DNA from: Kiloniellales bacterium
GTDB taxonomy: Bacteria; Pseudomonadota; Alphaproteobacteria; Kiloniellales; JAKSBE01
Direction: 5' to 3'
NCBI GenBank assembly: GCA_030066685.1
Contig: JASJBF010000010.1
Coordinates: forward strand, 1-64,000
Length of the DNA stretch: 64,000 nt
Within the stretch, counting starts at the first letter, position 1. Each line of letters opens with the position of its first letter. Shown piece by piece: positions 1 to 7,858 of the stretch. Below the pieces are notes generated by a model. That model was not told the DNA's origin. It saw only the letters and a list, made by a program, of their open reading frames with translations, and searched no databases. Made by a program: the position numbers and the translations under genes.

Positions 1-109
1 CCGGCCTCGAAACTCGTCCTTGAGTCCGCGAGAAGACGCCCAATATCTGGGTGGGCGGCATTCAGGGTGTGACCACGGGATCAATTCCTCGGCCCTACAG
101 GAGGCGCTG

Positions 110-226
110 GTGGCAAGCACCCAAACGGATCTCTTCGACCTTGCGGAGGTCGGACTGGACATCTGCCTGGTCGGCGCAACCATCAATCTCTTGGTTGCCG
201 TCGTCGGGCTCGTGATGGAGCTCTAG
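110..226 (+). CDS. Small hydrophobic peptide, 38 aa, unknown function
   Basis: A GTG start at 110 is preceded by a perfect AGGAGG ribosome site at 99-104 with 5-base spacing. An upstream in-frame ATG at 20 has no such site, so GTG is preferred. The product starts with a short acidic/polar stretch (ASTQTDLFDLAEVG) and ends in a roughly 20-residue hydrophobic segment (ICLVGATINLLVAVVGLVM), which suggests a single-pass membrane peptide. A rho-independent terminator follows 30 bases after the stop, so this looks like a complete short transcription unit. I recognise no family. The coding call rests on the strong ribosome site, the hydrophobic pattern and the terminator. Confidence 0.5.
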   Translation: MASTQTDLFDLAEVGLDICLVGATINLLVAVVGLVMEL

Positions 227-257
227 GCTCCCGACCTTTCTGCATTCCAAGGCCAGG

Positions 258-284
258 AGCCCGGCGTTTCGCCGGGCTTCTTGT
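258..284 (+). terminator. Rho-independent terminator after the small peptide gene
   Basis: A perfect 8-bp GC stem (GCCCGGCG at 259-266, CGCCGGGC at 270-277) with a TTT loop is followed by the T-rich run TTCTTGT. It is placed to end transcription of the peptide gene at 110-226. Confidence 0.8.
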
Positions 285-493
285 CATGTGTGGGCGCAAG
301 GGTGATCCCACGCCGGCGAGGTGCCGGTCCCCGGAGCGGGGCGCGAAGGCCGGCACCCTTCACGCCTTGGTCACGAAGGCGTCAGGCGTGACGGCGGTCA
401 CATTGGATCGCCGCGGCGGCACCCATCTCCGCTTCACCGCAGAGGGAAAGCCCGCCGCGCCGGACGCGCGGCATGCGACAGAAAGGACGGACC

Positions 494-727
494 ATGACCA
501 CGCCTCGCCATCGCACCGCCCGCACCGCCGTCTTGAGCGGCGCCGCCCTGGCCCTCGGGCTCTTCGCTTCGGCCGGCATCGCCGGCGCCGGCACGGAGAC
601 CCAGGCCTCGAGCCCTGCCGCCACCGAGGGCCAGTCCGCAGCCGTCCGGCAGTCTGCCGAGAAGCCGGTCTCCCGGATCCGGCGAAACCGGCAGATGGGC
701 TTCGGGCGCCGCGGCGGCGACAGGTAG
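494..727 (+). CDS. Small secreted basic protein, 77 aa, unknown function
   Basis: The ATG at 494 has an AGGACGG ribosome site 4-10 bases upstream and is preferred over the in-frame ATG at 473. Residues 1-33 form a classic Sec signal peptide: an Arg-rich start, a hydrophobic core (AVLSGAALALGLFASAGIAG) and a likely cleavage after Ala-Gly-Ala-Gly. The mature part is only about 44 residues, Ala/Ser/Gln-rich first and then strongly basic, ending RIRRNRQMGFGRRGGDR. No domain is recognised. It stands alone between a terminator at 258-284 and an inverted repeat at 787-818. A small periplasmic or envelope-associated cationic peptide is an inference from composition only. Confidence 0.5.
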   Translation: MTTPRHRTARTAVLSGAALALGLFASAGIAGAGTETQASSPAATEGQSAAVRQSAEKPVSRIRRNRQMGFGRRGGDR

Positions 728-786
728 ACGACGCCGGGCACGCCACCCGCTGCCCCGCCACAGACAAGCGATCCGCCACGCCGAAC

Positions 787-818
787 CAGGGTCCATCGCA
801 TAGCCGCGATGGACCCTG
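787..818 (+). terminator. Perfect 13-bp inverted repeat, possible terminator
   Basis: CAGGGTCCATCGC (787-799) pairs perfectly with GCGATGGACCCTG (806-818) around a 6-base loop. It lies between two convergent genes (494-727 plus and 861-1781 minus). There is no clean T run on either side, so intrinsic termination is possible but not certain. Confidence 0.4.
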
Positions 819-860
819 TCGTCCGAGAGTTCTTCGAAAGGCCGCGGCGACGGCCGCCGG

Positions 861-1781
861 TCACTCGAGCCCGGCCAGGGCCTCCAGCGCCAGGGTCCGC
901 CGGGCGCTTGAGTCGGACAGGGCGGCGAAGTCGTCGATGAAGGCCAAGGCCTCGGCGTCGCCCCAGGGCGCCGGCCCACCGCCGTCGACGGCGTGGTAGC
1001 GCTGCAGGGCCTGCCAGACCGCGCGGCCGGACTCGCGGGTGAAGCCGACGCCCTCGGCCTCGCCTTCGGGACCGAACTCCTCGTCCTGATGCCAGACGAA
1101 GCCGCAGACCTCTGGCTCGCGGCGGTGGGTGCGAATGCCCTGCGACATGCAGGCCTCGTGAGAGTAGGAGTCCGCGAGGGCGTGCAGGTAGATGCCCAGC
1201 GCCTCGAGGTTGCCGGCCGCGACGGTCTCCGCCGGGGCGTCGTCGACCGCCGCGGTCGGGGGCGCGAGGCCCCGGGCGCGCAGGCGGCCGCCGTCGACGG
1301 CCCAGCGCTCCAAGGCCTGGACCTCGGGGAAGTTGCCGCAGGGGTCGTCGCCGGCCCCGAAGAAGCTGCAGGTGTCGCGGCCGCCGGGATGCTCCTCGCC
1401 GGCGCCGTCGGCCGGGCCGCGCCGGGGATAGTGGAAGAAGCCCACCTCCACGTCGTCGCGGCGCGCGGTGCCGGTCAGCTCGACGAAGGGGCTGTCGGCG
1501 CTGTCGCCCTGGTAGGCCCCGCTGTCCACGGCCTGGTCGAAGACCGCGATCAGCTCGGCCTCGCCGGCCGAGAAGCCGGCGCCCCGGGCCAGGGTCCGGG
1601 TCAGCTCGTAGTGGACGGTGCTGTGCGAGGCCGCGCCCTCGCTGGAATCCTCGGCGTAGCCGAAGGCGAGGCCGGCGCCGCCGAGCAGCAACAGCAGCGC
1701 GGCCAGGGGCAGGATGGCGAGGACGCAGTCGCAGGTCTGCTTCTCCTCGAGGGCGCGCAGCATCCTGTCTGGACGTTTCAT
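861..1781 (-). CDS. Membrane-anchored protein resembling zinc phospholipase C / P1 nuclease fold
   Basis: Start chosen at ATG 1781 (MKRPDRML); an in-frame ATG at 1829 would add 16 residues without hydrophobic character. About residues 20-43 form one hydrophobic segment (LAILPLAALLLLLGG core), a membrane anchor or uncleaved signal. The rest is periplasmic by inference and rich in histidines arranged as in zinc-dependent phospholipase C-like helical proteins: HYELTRTLARGAGFS near the start, FFHYP in the middle, and LGIYLHALADSYSHE later (the H-x3-D-x3-H spacing typical of these metal sites). Four cysteines could form disulfides. The substrate is unknown. It is divergent from the DUF6445 gene at 1973, sharing a promoter gap of about 190 bases. 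The fold assignment is moderate; the enzyme activity is inferred. Confidence 0.6.
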   Translation of the reverse strand: MKRPDRMLRALEEKQTCDCVLAILPLAALLLLLGGAGLAFGYAEDSSEGAASHSTVHYELTRTLARGAGFSAGEAELIAVFDQAVDSGAYQGDSADSPFVELTGTARRDDVEVGFFHYPRRGPADGAGEEHPGGRDTCSFFGAGDDPCGNFPEVQALERWAVDGGRLRARGLAPPTAAVDDAPAETVAAGNLEALGIYLHALADSYSHEACMSQGIRTHRREPEVCGFVWHQDEEFGPEGEAEGVGFTRESGRAVWQALQRYHAVDGGGPAPWGDAEALAFIDDFAALSDSSARRTLALEALAGLE

Positions 1782-1972
1782 GAGATCGTCTCCCGGTCGT
1801 GAGGGTCGTGCCGCCTCACCCTTCCACACGGGAAAGCGGCAAACCCTTCGCCGGAATTTTGCCCGCGGAGGTCTCGCGCGGGCGGGACGGAGGCGCTATG
1901 GTCCGCGCCGAACGCAACGAGAGTCCCGGATCCGGCCGCGGCAGGCCGGCGCGGGAGCGAGCCGGACGAGCC

Positions 1973-2584
1973 ATGCATAAATCGTTGATCGTCGTCGACG
2001 ACTTCTACGTGGACCCGCAGGCGGTGCGGCGCCGGGCCCTGGCCTGCGACTACCCGGAGGTGACGGGCCCGCGCACCTTCCCCGGGCGCAACGGATCCGA
2101 GCCCTTCCTGCCGCCGGACCTGGACCGCATGATCTCGATCCTGCTCGGAGAGCAGGTGGTGAGCTGCGCGCGGCCGCGCTCCTTCCACGGCAGCTTCCGC
2201 ATCACGCTGGCCGGCGAGGAGAGCCGCTACCACGTCCACGTCGACCCCTCCTACCTCTGTTGGGTCGGGGTCCTCTACTTGAACCCGCCCGAGCAGTGCC
2301 GTGGCGGCACCGCCTTCTACCGCCACAAGGCGCTCGGGCTGGACCGGACCCCTCCGCAGGAGGAGCTCGAGGCCCGCGGCTATCCCGACCTCGCCACCCT
2401 GCTGAAACAGGACGGCCCGGACCCGGAGAAGTGGGAGCACCTGATGACGCTGCCCATGCGCTTCAACCGTCTGATCCTCTACCGGCCCTGGATGTGGCAC
2501 AGCGCCGCCCCCGGCTTCGGCGACAGCGACGAGACCGGCCGCCTGATCCAGGTCTTCTCCTTCGAGAGCGGCGCGGCGGCTTAA
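1973..2584 (+). CDS. DUF6445-like putative 2-oxoglutarate/Fe(II) oxygenase, 203 aa
   Basis: Start at ATG 1973 (MHKSLIVVDDFY), the common opening of this family; upstream in-frame codons are low-complexity. A likely jelly-roll metal triad is visible: H89-x-D91 in YHVHVDPSYLCW, H176 in RPWMWHSAAPGFG, and a candidate 2-oxoglutarate-binding Arg190 (TGRLIQVFSF). GGTAFYRH before the second half is typical of prolyl-hydroxylase-like proteins. In other bacteria DUF6445 genes often sit near tryptophan-halogenase-like genes and TonB receptors (family knowledge); none is present here. Its stop overlaps the convergent GNAT gene by 4 bases. The hydroxylation substrate is unknown. Confidence 0.75.
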   Translation: MHKSLIVVDDFYVDPQAVRRRALACDYPEVTGPRTFPGRNGSEPFLPPDLDRMISILLGEQVVSCARPRSFHGSFRITLAGEESRYHVHVDPSYLCWVGVLYLNPPEQCRGGTAFYRHKALGLDRTPPQEELEARGYPDLATLLKQDGPDPEKWEHLMTLPMRFNRLILYRPWMWHSAAPGFGDSDETGRLIQVFSFESGAAA

Positions 2585-3045
2585 GAGCCCGGCAGCTTCA
2601 GCTTGAAGCCGCGGTGGCTGGCGGTGAAGCCGAGGGATTCGTAGAAGCGGTGGGTGTCGGCGCGGGTGGCGTCGGCGGTCAGCTGGAGCAGGCCGCAACC
2701 CTCGGCGCGGGCGAGGGCGACGGCGTGTTCCAGAAGTCGCCGGCCGAGGCCGCCACCGCGCAGATCGCCGGCGACCCGCACGCCCTCGACCTGGGCTCGG
2801 CGGGTGCCCTTGAGCGAGATCCCCGGCAGCACGACGAATTGCAGGCAGCCAACGATGCGTCCCTCAGCCTCGGCGACGATCAGGCGGTTGCCGACCTGCG
2901 CCTGCATCTCGCGAAAGGCCGCGAGGTAGGCCGGGTCAAGGGGCAGCGCGGCGCTCTCCCGTTCGCGGCCGAGCACGTCGTCGGCGAGGAGCGCCACGAC
3001 CGCCGGCAGATCGGCTTCGCGCGCCTCGCGGAAAGTCAGCTCCAT
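2581..3045 (-). CDS. GNAT-family N-acetyltransferase, 154 aa
   Basis: Starts at ATG 3045 (MELTFREAREADLPAV); longer in-frame starts only add low-complexity sequence. It is a complete single GNAT domain: strand 1 with the R-x-A-x-x-x-D-L-P opening, a central V-G-C-L-Q-F strand, the acetyl-CoA pyrophosphate loop RGGGLGRRLLEHA (about residues 99-111), and the C-terminal Y-x-x-L-G-F motif (HRFYESLGF). The acceptor is not predictable. Seventeen bases separate it from the small membrane gene upstream, so it may be the tail of the minus-strand run that begins with hisB. Confidence 0.85.
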   Translation of the reverse strand: MELTFREAREADLPAVVALLADDVLGRERESAALPLDPAYLAAFREMQAQVGNRLIVAEAEGRIVGCLQFVVLPGISLKGTRRAQVEGVRVAGDLRGGGLGRRLLEHAVALARAEGCGLLQLTADATRADTHRFYESLGFTASHRGFKLKLPGS

Positions 3046-3062
3046 GAGTCTCCCGCCGCCGC

Positions 3063-3287
3063 TCAGCCCCGGGCCTCGCCGTGCTCGTTCGGCCAGTGGC
3101 CGAAGGCGAACCACCAGAGCACCAGCAGCCCGACCAGGGGGACCGGCAGGGTGAGGAACCACCAGCCGCTCCAGCCGGCGCGCCTGAAGCTCCAGTAGGC
3201 CGGGACGGAAAACAGCACGGCGGCCAAGACATAGGACAGCGCCAGGAAGACAAAGGCGCCGAATGCGAAGGCGGCGTCGCCGCTCAC
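3063..3287 (-). CDS. Small two-helix membrane protein, 74 aa
   Basis: Two predicted transmembrane helices (about residues 8-30, AFGAFVFLALSYVLAAVLFSV, and 42-62, WWFLTLPVPLVGLLVLWWFAF) are separated by a short basic loop (SFRRAGWSG). The C-terminus is hydrophilic. The start overlaps the previous gene by 4 bases (ATGA), so the two are translationally coupled. It resembles its partner at 3284-3502 in size and in the x-R-x-G-W/F-S-W loop, suggesting a duplicated or heteromeric pair. No function is recognised. Confidence 0.7.
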   Translation of the reverse strand: MSGDAAFAFGAFVFLALSYVLAAVLFSVPAYWSFRRAGWSGWWFLTLPVPLVGLLVLWWFAFGHWPNEHGEARG

Positions 3288-3502
3288 GGCCGAGCCTCCC
3301 GCCAGGTCCAGCGGCGCGCCAGCAGGATGACCCAGGCCAGGAAGAAGCCGAGCCAGGGCAGCAGGCAGAGCAGGCCCCAGGCCCAGGAGAAGCCGGCGCG
3401 GTGGAAGATCCGCGCCATCGGGATCGCGGTCAGGATAGAGAGGCCCCAGATCAGCGCCATCTCAAGGCCCGAAGGCTCGCCGGAAGACGTCATGAACTCC
3501 AT
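3284..3502 (-). CDS. Small two-helix membrane protein, 72 aa
   Basis: Two hydrophobic helices (LEMALIWGLSILTAIPMA and WAWGLLCLLPWLGFFLAWVILLA) flank the loop RIFHRAGFSWAW, and the tail RRWTWREARP is basic. The stop overlaps the start of the next gene by 4 bases. The loop resembles that of the downstream partner (SFRRAGWSGWW), which supports common origin. It follows the HIT gene by about 75 bases. Unknown function. Confidence 0.7.
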   Translation of the reverse strand: MEFMTSSGEPSGLEMALIWGLSILTAIPMARIFHRAGFSWAWGLLCLLPWLGFFLAWVILLARRWTWREARP

Positions 3503-3577
3503 GGCGATCCCTTTCCTTTCCGACTGCGCCGCGAGCGGCGCGGAGCGCTCGGCCGACCGGGCCGGATCGGCCCCGCC

Positions 3578-3946
3578 CTACTTGTCGACCGGCTTGATCA
3601 TGCGGCCGAGGTCCTTGCCGCCGAAGAGGTGCAGGTGGAAGTGCGGCACCTCCTGGTGAGCGTCGGCCCCGTGGTTGGCCAGGATCCGGTAGCCGGGCCC
3701 GTCGAGGCCGGCCTCGCCAGCGATCTTCCCGGTCGCGCGCACGAAGGCGGCGATCTCTTCGGGACCGGCGTTTTGCGAGAAGTCCGCGAAGGAGACGTAG
3801 GCGCCCTTGGGCACGACCAGGATATGGGTCGGTGTCTGCGGGTTGATGTCGCGGAAGGCCAGGACGTGGTCGTCCTCGTAGACCTTGTCGCAGGGGATCT
3901 CGCCTCGGATGATCTTGGCGAAGATGTTGCTCTCGTCGTAGCTCAT
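3578..3946 (-). CDS. HIT-family nucleotide-binding hydrolase (HINT-like)
   Basis: A 122-residue histidine-triad protein. The active-site triad H102-x-H104-x-H106 lies in VPHFHLHLFGG, and N-terminal Hint features are present (NIFAKIIRGEIP, FRDINPQTPTHILVVPK). Family members hydrolyse nucleoside phosphoramidates or aminoacyl-adenylates; a physiological substrate cannot be read from the sequence. It lies 29 bases after hisE, a placement common in alphaproteobacteria, so it is probably co-transcribed with the histidine operon. Confidence 0.95.
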   Translation of the reverse strand: MSYDESNIFAKIIRGEIPCDKVYEDDHVLAFRDINPQTPTHILVVPKGAYVSFADFSQNAGPEEIAAFVRATGKIAGEAGLDGPGYRILANHGADAHQEVPHFHLHLFGGKDLGRMIKPVDK

Positions 3947-3975
3947 CGCTGCCCCCTCCTGTCCAACGGCGCGGC

Positions 3976-4350
3976 TCAGCCCCGGGCCTCGGCCCGGGCC
4001 CGGGCCTTGGCCGCCTTGAGCTCCAGCCCGGACTTGCCTTCCCGGTCGGCCAAGGCATCCCAGACCTCGTCCGGCGTCACGCCGGCCAGGGCCCAGAGCA
4101 CGGTCAGGTGATAAAGCAGATCGGCGCTTTCCTGCGCAAGCTTGCCATTGCGGCCGAGAACCGCCTCAATCAGCGCCTCGACCGCCTCCTCGCCGACCTT
4201 CTGGGCCACCTTCGGCAGGCCACGCTGCATCAGCTTAGCGGTGTAGGAGCTTTTTGGATCGGCGTTCTTGCGGCTTTCGACCACGGCGAAGAGCCGGTCG
4301 AGGATCCGTCCGTCCAGCTCGGGCGCGTCCTTCTTGTTGTTGTTGCCCAT
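3976..4350 (-). CDS. hisE: Phosphoribosyl-ATP pyrophosphatase (HisE)
   Basis: 124 residues of the all-alpha MazG-like fold. The metal-binding acidic residues are seen in KVGEEAVEAL (E54, E55, E58) and in ESADLLYH (E74, D77). It hydrolyses phosphoribosyl-ATP to phosphoribosyl-AMP, the second step of histidine synthesis. It stands alone rather than fused to HisI, as is usual in alphaproteobacteria. It follows hisF by 30 bases in the operon. Confidence 0.96.
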   Translation of the reverse strand: MGNNNKKDAPELDGRILDRLFAVVESRKNADPKSSYTAKLMQRGLPKVAQKVGEEAVEALIEAVLGRNGKLAQESADLLYHLTVLWALAGVTPDEVWDALADREGKSGLELKAAKARARAEARG

Positions 4351-4380
4351 GGTCTGATCCTTCTTCTGCTGTCTGGGGCC

Positions 4381-5166
4381 CTAGGCGTCGGGCTCGACCG
4401 GCCGCACGGCGACGCCGGCGGCGGCGAGATGCGCCTTGGCCTCGGCGATGGAATGGCTGCCGAAGTGGAAGATCGAGGCGGCCAGGACCGCGGTCGCGTG
4501 GCCGTCGCGCACCCCCTCGACCAGGTGGTCGAGTGTGCCGACCCCGCCCGAGGCGATGACCGGCACCGGCACCGCGTCGGCGACGGCCCGGGTCAGCTCG
4601 ATGTCGTAGCCGGCCTTGGTGCCGTCCCGGTCCATCGAGGTCAGCAGGATCTCGCCGGCGCCGGCCGCGACCATGCGCCTGGCCCAGGCCACGGCGTCGA
4701 GTCCGGTCTCATTGCGCCCGCCGTGGGTGAAGACCTCGAAGCCGGACGCGATGGCGGGGGTGTCGACCCGCTTGGCATCGATGGCGACGACGATGCACTG
4801 ATTGCCGAACTTGCGGGCCGCGGCCGCGACGAAGTCCGGGTCGGCGACCGCGGCGGTGTTGATCGAGACCTTGTCGGCGCCGGCCAGGAGCAGCGCGCGG
4901 ATGTCCTCCAGCGTGCGCACCCCGCCGCCGACGGTCAGCGGCATGAAGCAGACCTCGGCGGTGTGGCGGACCACGTCGAGGATGATGTCGCGCTTCTCGT
5001 GGCTGGCGGTGATGTCGAGGAAGCAGAGCTCGTCGGCGCCGGCGGCGTCGTAGACCCGGGCCTGCTCGACCGGGTCGCCGGCGTCGCGCAGGTCGACGAA
5101 GTTGACGCCCTTGACCACGCGGCCGTCCTTGACGTCCAGGCAGGGGATGATCCGGGCCTTCAGCAT
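4381..5166 (-). CDS. hisF: Imidazole glycerol phosphate synthase, cyclase subunit (HisF)
   Basis: A 261-residue TIM barrel with the catalytic D11 in [17 protein letters not shown] and the second catalytic Asp in [10 protein letters not shown] near residue 130. The phosphate-binding Gly motifs (TVGGGVR, IASGGVG) are intact. With HisH it converts PRFAR and glutamine-derived ammonia to IGP and AICAR. Its start overlaps the end of hisA by 7 bases. Confidence 0.98.
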   Translation of the reverse strand: MLKARIIPCLDVKDGRVVKGVNFVDLRDAGDPVEQARVYDAAGADELCFLDITASHEKRDIILDVVRHTAEVCFMPLTVGGGVRTLEDIRALLLAGADKVSINTAAVADPDFVAAAARKFGNQCIVVAIDAKRVDTPAIASGFEVFTHGGRNETGLDAVAWARRMVAAGAGEILLTSMDRDGTKAGYDIELTRAVADAVPVPVIASGGVGTLDHLVEGVRDGHATAVLAASIFHFGSHSIAEAKAHLAAAGVAVRPVEPDA

Positions 5167-5900
5167 GCTGCGACCGCCTCCCCGACCAGGGCCAGGGCCT
5201 CGGCGGCGTCGAGCCGACCGTCGTAGAGCGCGCGCCCGCAGACCGCGCCCTCGATGCCGGGCTCGCCCGCGGCCAGGAGCCGGCGCAGGTCCTCGATCCC
5301 GGCCAGGCCGCCCGAGGCGATCACCGGGATCGAGACCGCCCGGGCCAGGGCGACCGTCGCCTCGACGTTGAGGCCGGCCAGCATGCCGTCGCGGTCGATG
5401 TCGGTGTAAACAATCGCGGACACGCCCGCGTCCTCGAACTTCTTCGCCAGGTCAAGGGCTTCGAGCTCACTGGCCTGGGCCCAGCCCTCGACGGCGACCT
5501 TGCCGGCCCGGGCGTCCAGGCCGACCGCGACCTGCCCTGAGAAGGCCCTGCAGGCCTGCCGCACCAGGTCGGGATCCTTGACCGCCGCGGTGCCCAGGAT
5601 CACCCGCCGGAGGCCGGCGGCCAGCCAGCCCTCGATGGCCGCGAGGTCGCGGATGCCGCCGCCGAGCTGCACCGGCACCTCGACCGCGGCCAGGATCGCT
5701 TCGACCACGGCCCGGTTCTCCGCGCGGCCGGCGAAGGCGCCGTCCAGGTCGACCACGTGCAGCCAGGAGAAGCCGGCGACGACGAAGGCCTCGGCCTGGG
5801 CCACCGGATCCTCGTTGAAGACCGTGGCGCTCGCCATATCGCCGCGGCGCAGGCGCACCGCCTGGCCTTGCTTCAGGTCGATGGCCGGGAAGAGGATCAT
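5160..5900 (-). CDS. hisA: ProFAR isomerase (HisA)
   Basis: A 246-residue (beta/alpha)8 barrel. The catalytic D8 lies in [14 protein letters not shown], and the second acid is in [11 protein letters not shown] at about residue 130. LGGGIRD and IASGGL are phosphate-binding loops. It performs the Amadori rearrangement of ProFAR to PRFAR. It overlaps hisF at its 3' end and the GNAT gene at its 5' end (4 bases, ATGA), so translation is probably coupled. Confidence 0.98.
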   Translation of the reverse strand: MILFPAIDLKQGQAVRLRRGDMASATVFNEDPVAQAEAFVVAGFSWLHVVDLDGAFAGRAENRAVVEAILAAVEVPVQLGGGIRDLAAIEGWLAAGLRRVILGTAAVKDPDLVRQACRAFSGQVAVGLDARAGKVAVEGWAQASELEALDLAKKFEDAGVSAIVYTDIDRDGMLAGLNVEATVALARAVSIPVIASGGLAGIEDLRRLLAAGEPGIEGAVCGRALYDGRLDAAEALALVGEAVAAC

Positions 5901-6448
5901 CGCTCCTCGAGCAGGTTCTTGTGGAAGTAGTGGCCGGTCACCCAGCGGCCCTCGACCTTGGCGTAGTAGGGGTGGCTGCCCCAGCGCTGGTAGCCGAGCT
6001 GCTCGTAGACCTGGATCGCCCGGGTCTGGGTCTCGCGCACGTCGAGGTTCATGATCTCGAAGCCGAGCTCGCGGGCCCGGTCCTCGACCGCCTCGACCAG
6101 GCGCCGGGCCAGCCCGTATCCACGCGCCCAGGGCGCCAGGAAGAAGGTGGTCAGGCTGCCCATGTGGGCGCCCGCCTCGTTGTTGCGGCCGGGGCGCAGG
6201 AGCTGGCTCGAGCCAGCGATGACGCCGTCGAGCCGGGCCACGAAGAGCTCGCGCTCGGGGATCAGCAGGACGCCCCTCCAGTAGGTCTCCATGATCTCGC
6301 GCGGCGGCGGCTTGAGCCAGCCGAAGCCGCCGCCGTCGACGATGGCGGCGTCGGCCGCGTCGCAGAGATCGTGCAGGTCCGGGCCGGCCAGGGATTCGAG
6401 CCGCTCGACCGCGGTGGTCGGCTCGTGCCGGCTACCGACTTCAGTCAT
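5897..6448 (-). CDS. GNAT-family N-acetyltransferase inside the his operon
   Basis: Start placed at ATG 6448, which forms an ATGA overlap with the hisH stop; an in-frame ATG at 6457 is less likely. The 183-residue product has the GNAT core: the acetyl-CoA loop [15 protein letters not shown] (about residues 119-133) and a C-terminal Y-E-Q-L-G-Y motif. It overlaps hisH and hisA by 4 bases each, so it is an integral operon member. The role is unknown; a link to histidine metabolism is only contextual. Confidence 0.9.
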   Translation of the reverse strand: MTEVGSRHEPTTAVERLESLAGPDLHDLCDAADAAIVDGGGFGWLKPPPREIMETYWRGVLLIPERELFVARLDGVIAGSSQLLRPGRNNEAGAHMGSLTTFFLAPWARGYGLARRLVEAVEDRARELGFEIMNLDVRETQTRAIQVYEQLGYQRWGSHPYYAKVEGRWVTGHYFHKNLLEER

Positions 6449-7092
6449 GGAGACCACCTCAGGAAGTTGGCGAGGAGGCGCAGGCCCACGGCCTGGCTCT
6501 TCTCGGGATGAAACTGGGTACCGATCATGTTGTCCCGCGCCACGGCGGCGACAATGGGGCCGCCGTAATCGACCGACGCCACCTCGCAGGCCGGGTCGGC
6601 GCCGTGGAAGGCGTAGCTGTGCACGAAGTAGACGTGCGGCGCCGGCCCGAAGCCGTCAAGCACCGGATGCGCCGGGTCCTCCGCTTGGAGCTCGTTCCAG
6701 CCCATGTGCGGGATCTTGAGCGCCGAGTCGTCGGGCGCGATGGCGGTCACCTCGCCCGGGATCCAGCCCAGGCCGGGGTGCGTGCCGTGCTCCAGCCCGC
6801 GGGTGGCGAGCAGCTGCATGCCGACGCAGATGCCCAGGAAGGGCCGGCCCCGCTCGCGCACCGCCCATTCCAGCGCCTCGACCATGCCCGGCAGGGCGTA
6901 GAGGCCGCGGCGGCAGTCGCCGAAGGCGCCGACCCCGGGCAGGACGACCCGGTCGGCATCGCGGACCCGCGCCGGATCGGCGGTCACGGCGACCTCGTGG
7001 GCCGCCCCGCTCTCCCGGGCCGCGCGCTCCAGGGCCTTGGCCGCCGAGCGCAGGTTTCCGGAGCCGTAGTCGATGATCGTCAGCTGCTTCAA
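6445..7092 (-). CDS. hisH: Imidazole glycerol phosphate synthase, glutaminase subunit (HisH)
   Basis: A 215-residue class I glutamine amidotransferase. The nucleophile C89 sits in [11 protein letters not shown], and the His-Glu pair H195/E197 in QFHPEKSQ. The PGVGAF oxyanion strand (about residues 52-57) is present. It supplies ammonia to HisF. It is separated from hisB by 36 bases. Confidence 0.98.
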   Translation of the reverse strand: MKQLTIIDYGSGNLRSAAKALERAARESGAAHEVAVTADPARVRDADRVVLPGVGAFGDCRRGLYALPGMVEALEWAVRERGRPFLGICVGMQLLATRGLEHGTHPGLGWIPGEVTAIAPDDSALKIPHMGWNELQAEDPAHPVLDGFGPAPHVYFVHSYAFHGADPACEVASVDYGGPIVAAVARDNMIGTQFHPEKSQAVGLRLLANFLRWSP

Positions 7093-7128
7093 GGTCGTAT
7101 CGCCGCCGCGCGTTCCCGGGTGAGATCC

Positions 7129-7716
7129 TCAGAGGGAGCCCTTGGTCGAGGGCACGGCCTCGGCCTGCCGCGGATCGCTCTCGATCGCCTGGCGCAGGGC
7201 CCGGGCCAGGCCCTTGAAGCAGGACTCGACGATGTGGTGGCTGTTCTCGCCGTAGAGGTTCTCGACGTGGAGGGTCAGGCCGCCGTGCTGGGCGAAGGCC
7301 TGGAACCACTCCTTGAAGAGCTCGGTGTCCATGGTCCCCAGCTTGTCCCTCGGGATCGCCACCTTCCAGATCAGATAGGGCCGGTTCGAGGCGTCCAGCG
7401 CGACCCGGGTCAGGGTCTCGTCCATGGGGATCAGGGCCTCGCCGTAGCGCCGGATGCCCTTGCGCTCGCCCAGGGCCCGGGACAGCGCCTGGCCGAGCAC
7501 GATGCCGCTGTCCTCGGTGGTGTGGTGATAGTCGATGTGCAGGTCGCCCTCGGCCTTGAGCTCGATGTCGATTAGGCTGTGCCGCGAGAGCTGCTCCAGC
7601 ATGTGGTCCAGGAAGCCGATCCCGGTCGCCACGTCGTAGCGGCCGCTGCCGTCGAGGTTCAGGCTGGCGGCGATCCGAGTCTCTTTGGTCTTGCGCTCGA
7701 CGCTCGCCTTGCGCAT
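7129..7716 (-). CDS. hisB: Imidazoleglycerol-phosphate dehydratase (HisB)
   Basis: Start at ATG 7716, with GGAGG in the ribosome site 9 bases upstream; the frame stays open further upstream but without homology. 195 residues, the monofunctional size. Both Mn-binding motifs are present: [10 protein letters not shown] (H64, H65, E68) and [12 protein letters not shown] near the C-terminus. It leads the run hisB-hisH-GNAT-hisA-hisF-hisE-HIT. hisG, hisD, hisC and hisI are not in this window. It is divergent from hslV across a 142-base promoter gap. Confidence 0.97.
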   Translation of the reverse strand: MRKASVERKTKETRIAASLNLDGSGRYDVATGIGFLDHMLEQLSRHSLIDIELKAEGDLHIDYHHTTEDSGIVLGQALSRALGERKGIRRYGEALIPMDETLTRVALDASNRPYLIWKVAIPRDKLGTMDTELFKEWFQAFAQHGGLTLHVENLYGENSHHIVESCFKGLARALRQAIESDPRQAEAVPSTKGSL

Positions 7717-7858
7717 GGGCCCTTGCCTCCGGAGATCGGGAAAGAACGGCGCCCTTGTAGCAGCATCGGCCCTCCGGGGCCAGCCTTGCGGCGTACATCG
7801 GGGTTTACCCTGGCCCCAAAGCTTGACCCGGCGGGCGTCTTCGCCCATGTGACAGTCC

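Noticed and set aside
861-2698. Several 200-320 codon frames on both strands around the phospholipase-like and DUF6445-like genes
   Set aside because: They are frame shadows; the chosen frames alone show a membrane segment, conserved metal motifs and sensible starts.
7822-7850. Heat-shock (sigma-32 type) promoter before hslV: CTTGAC at 7822 and CCCAT at 7844
   Set aside because: The spacing (16 bases) and -10 element are only approximate and it ends 9 bases before the start codon, so it is not listed as a feature; only noted with hslV.
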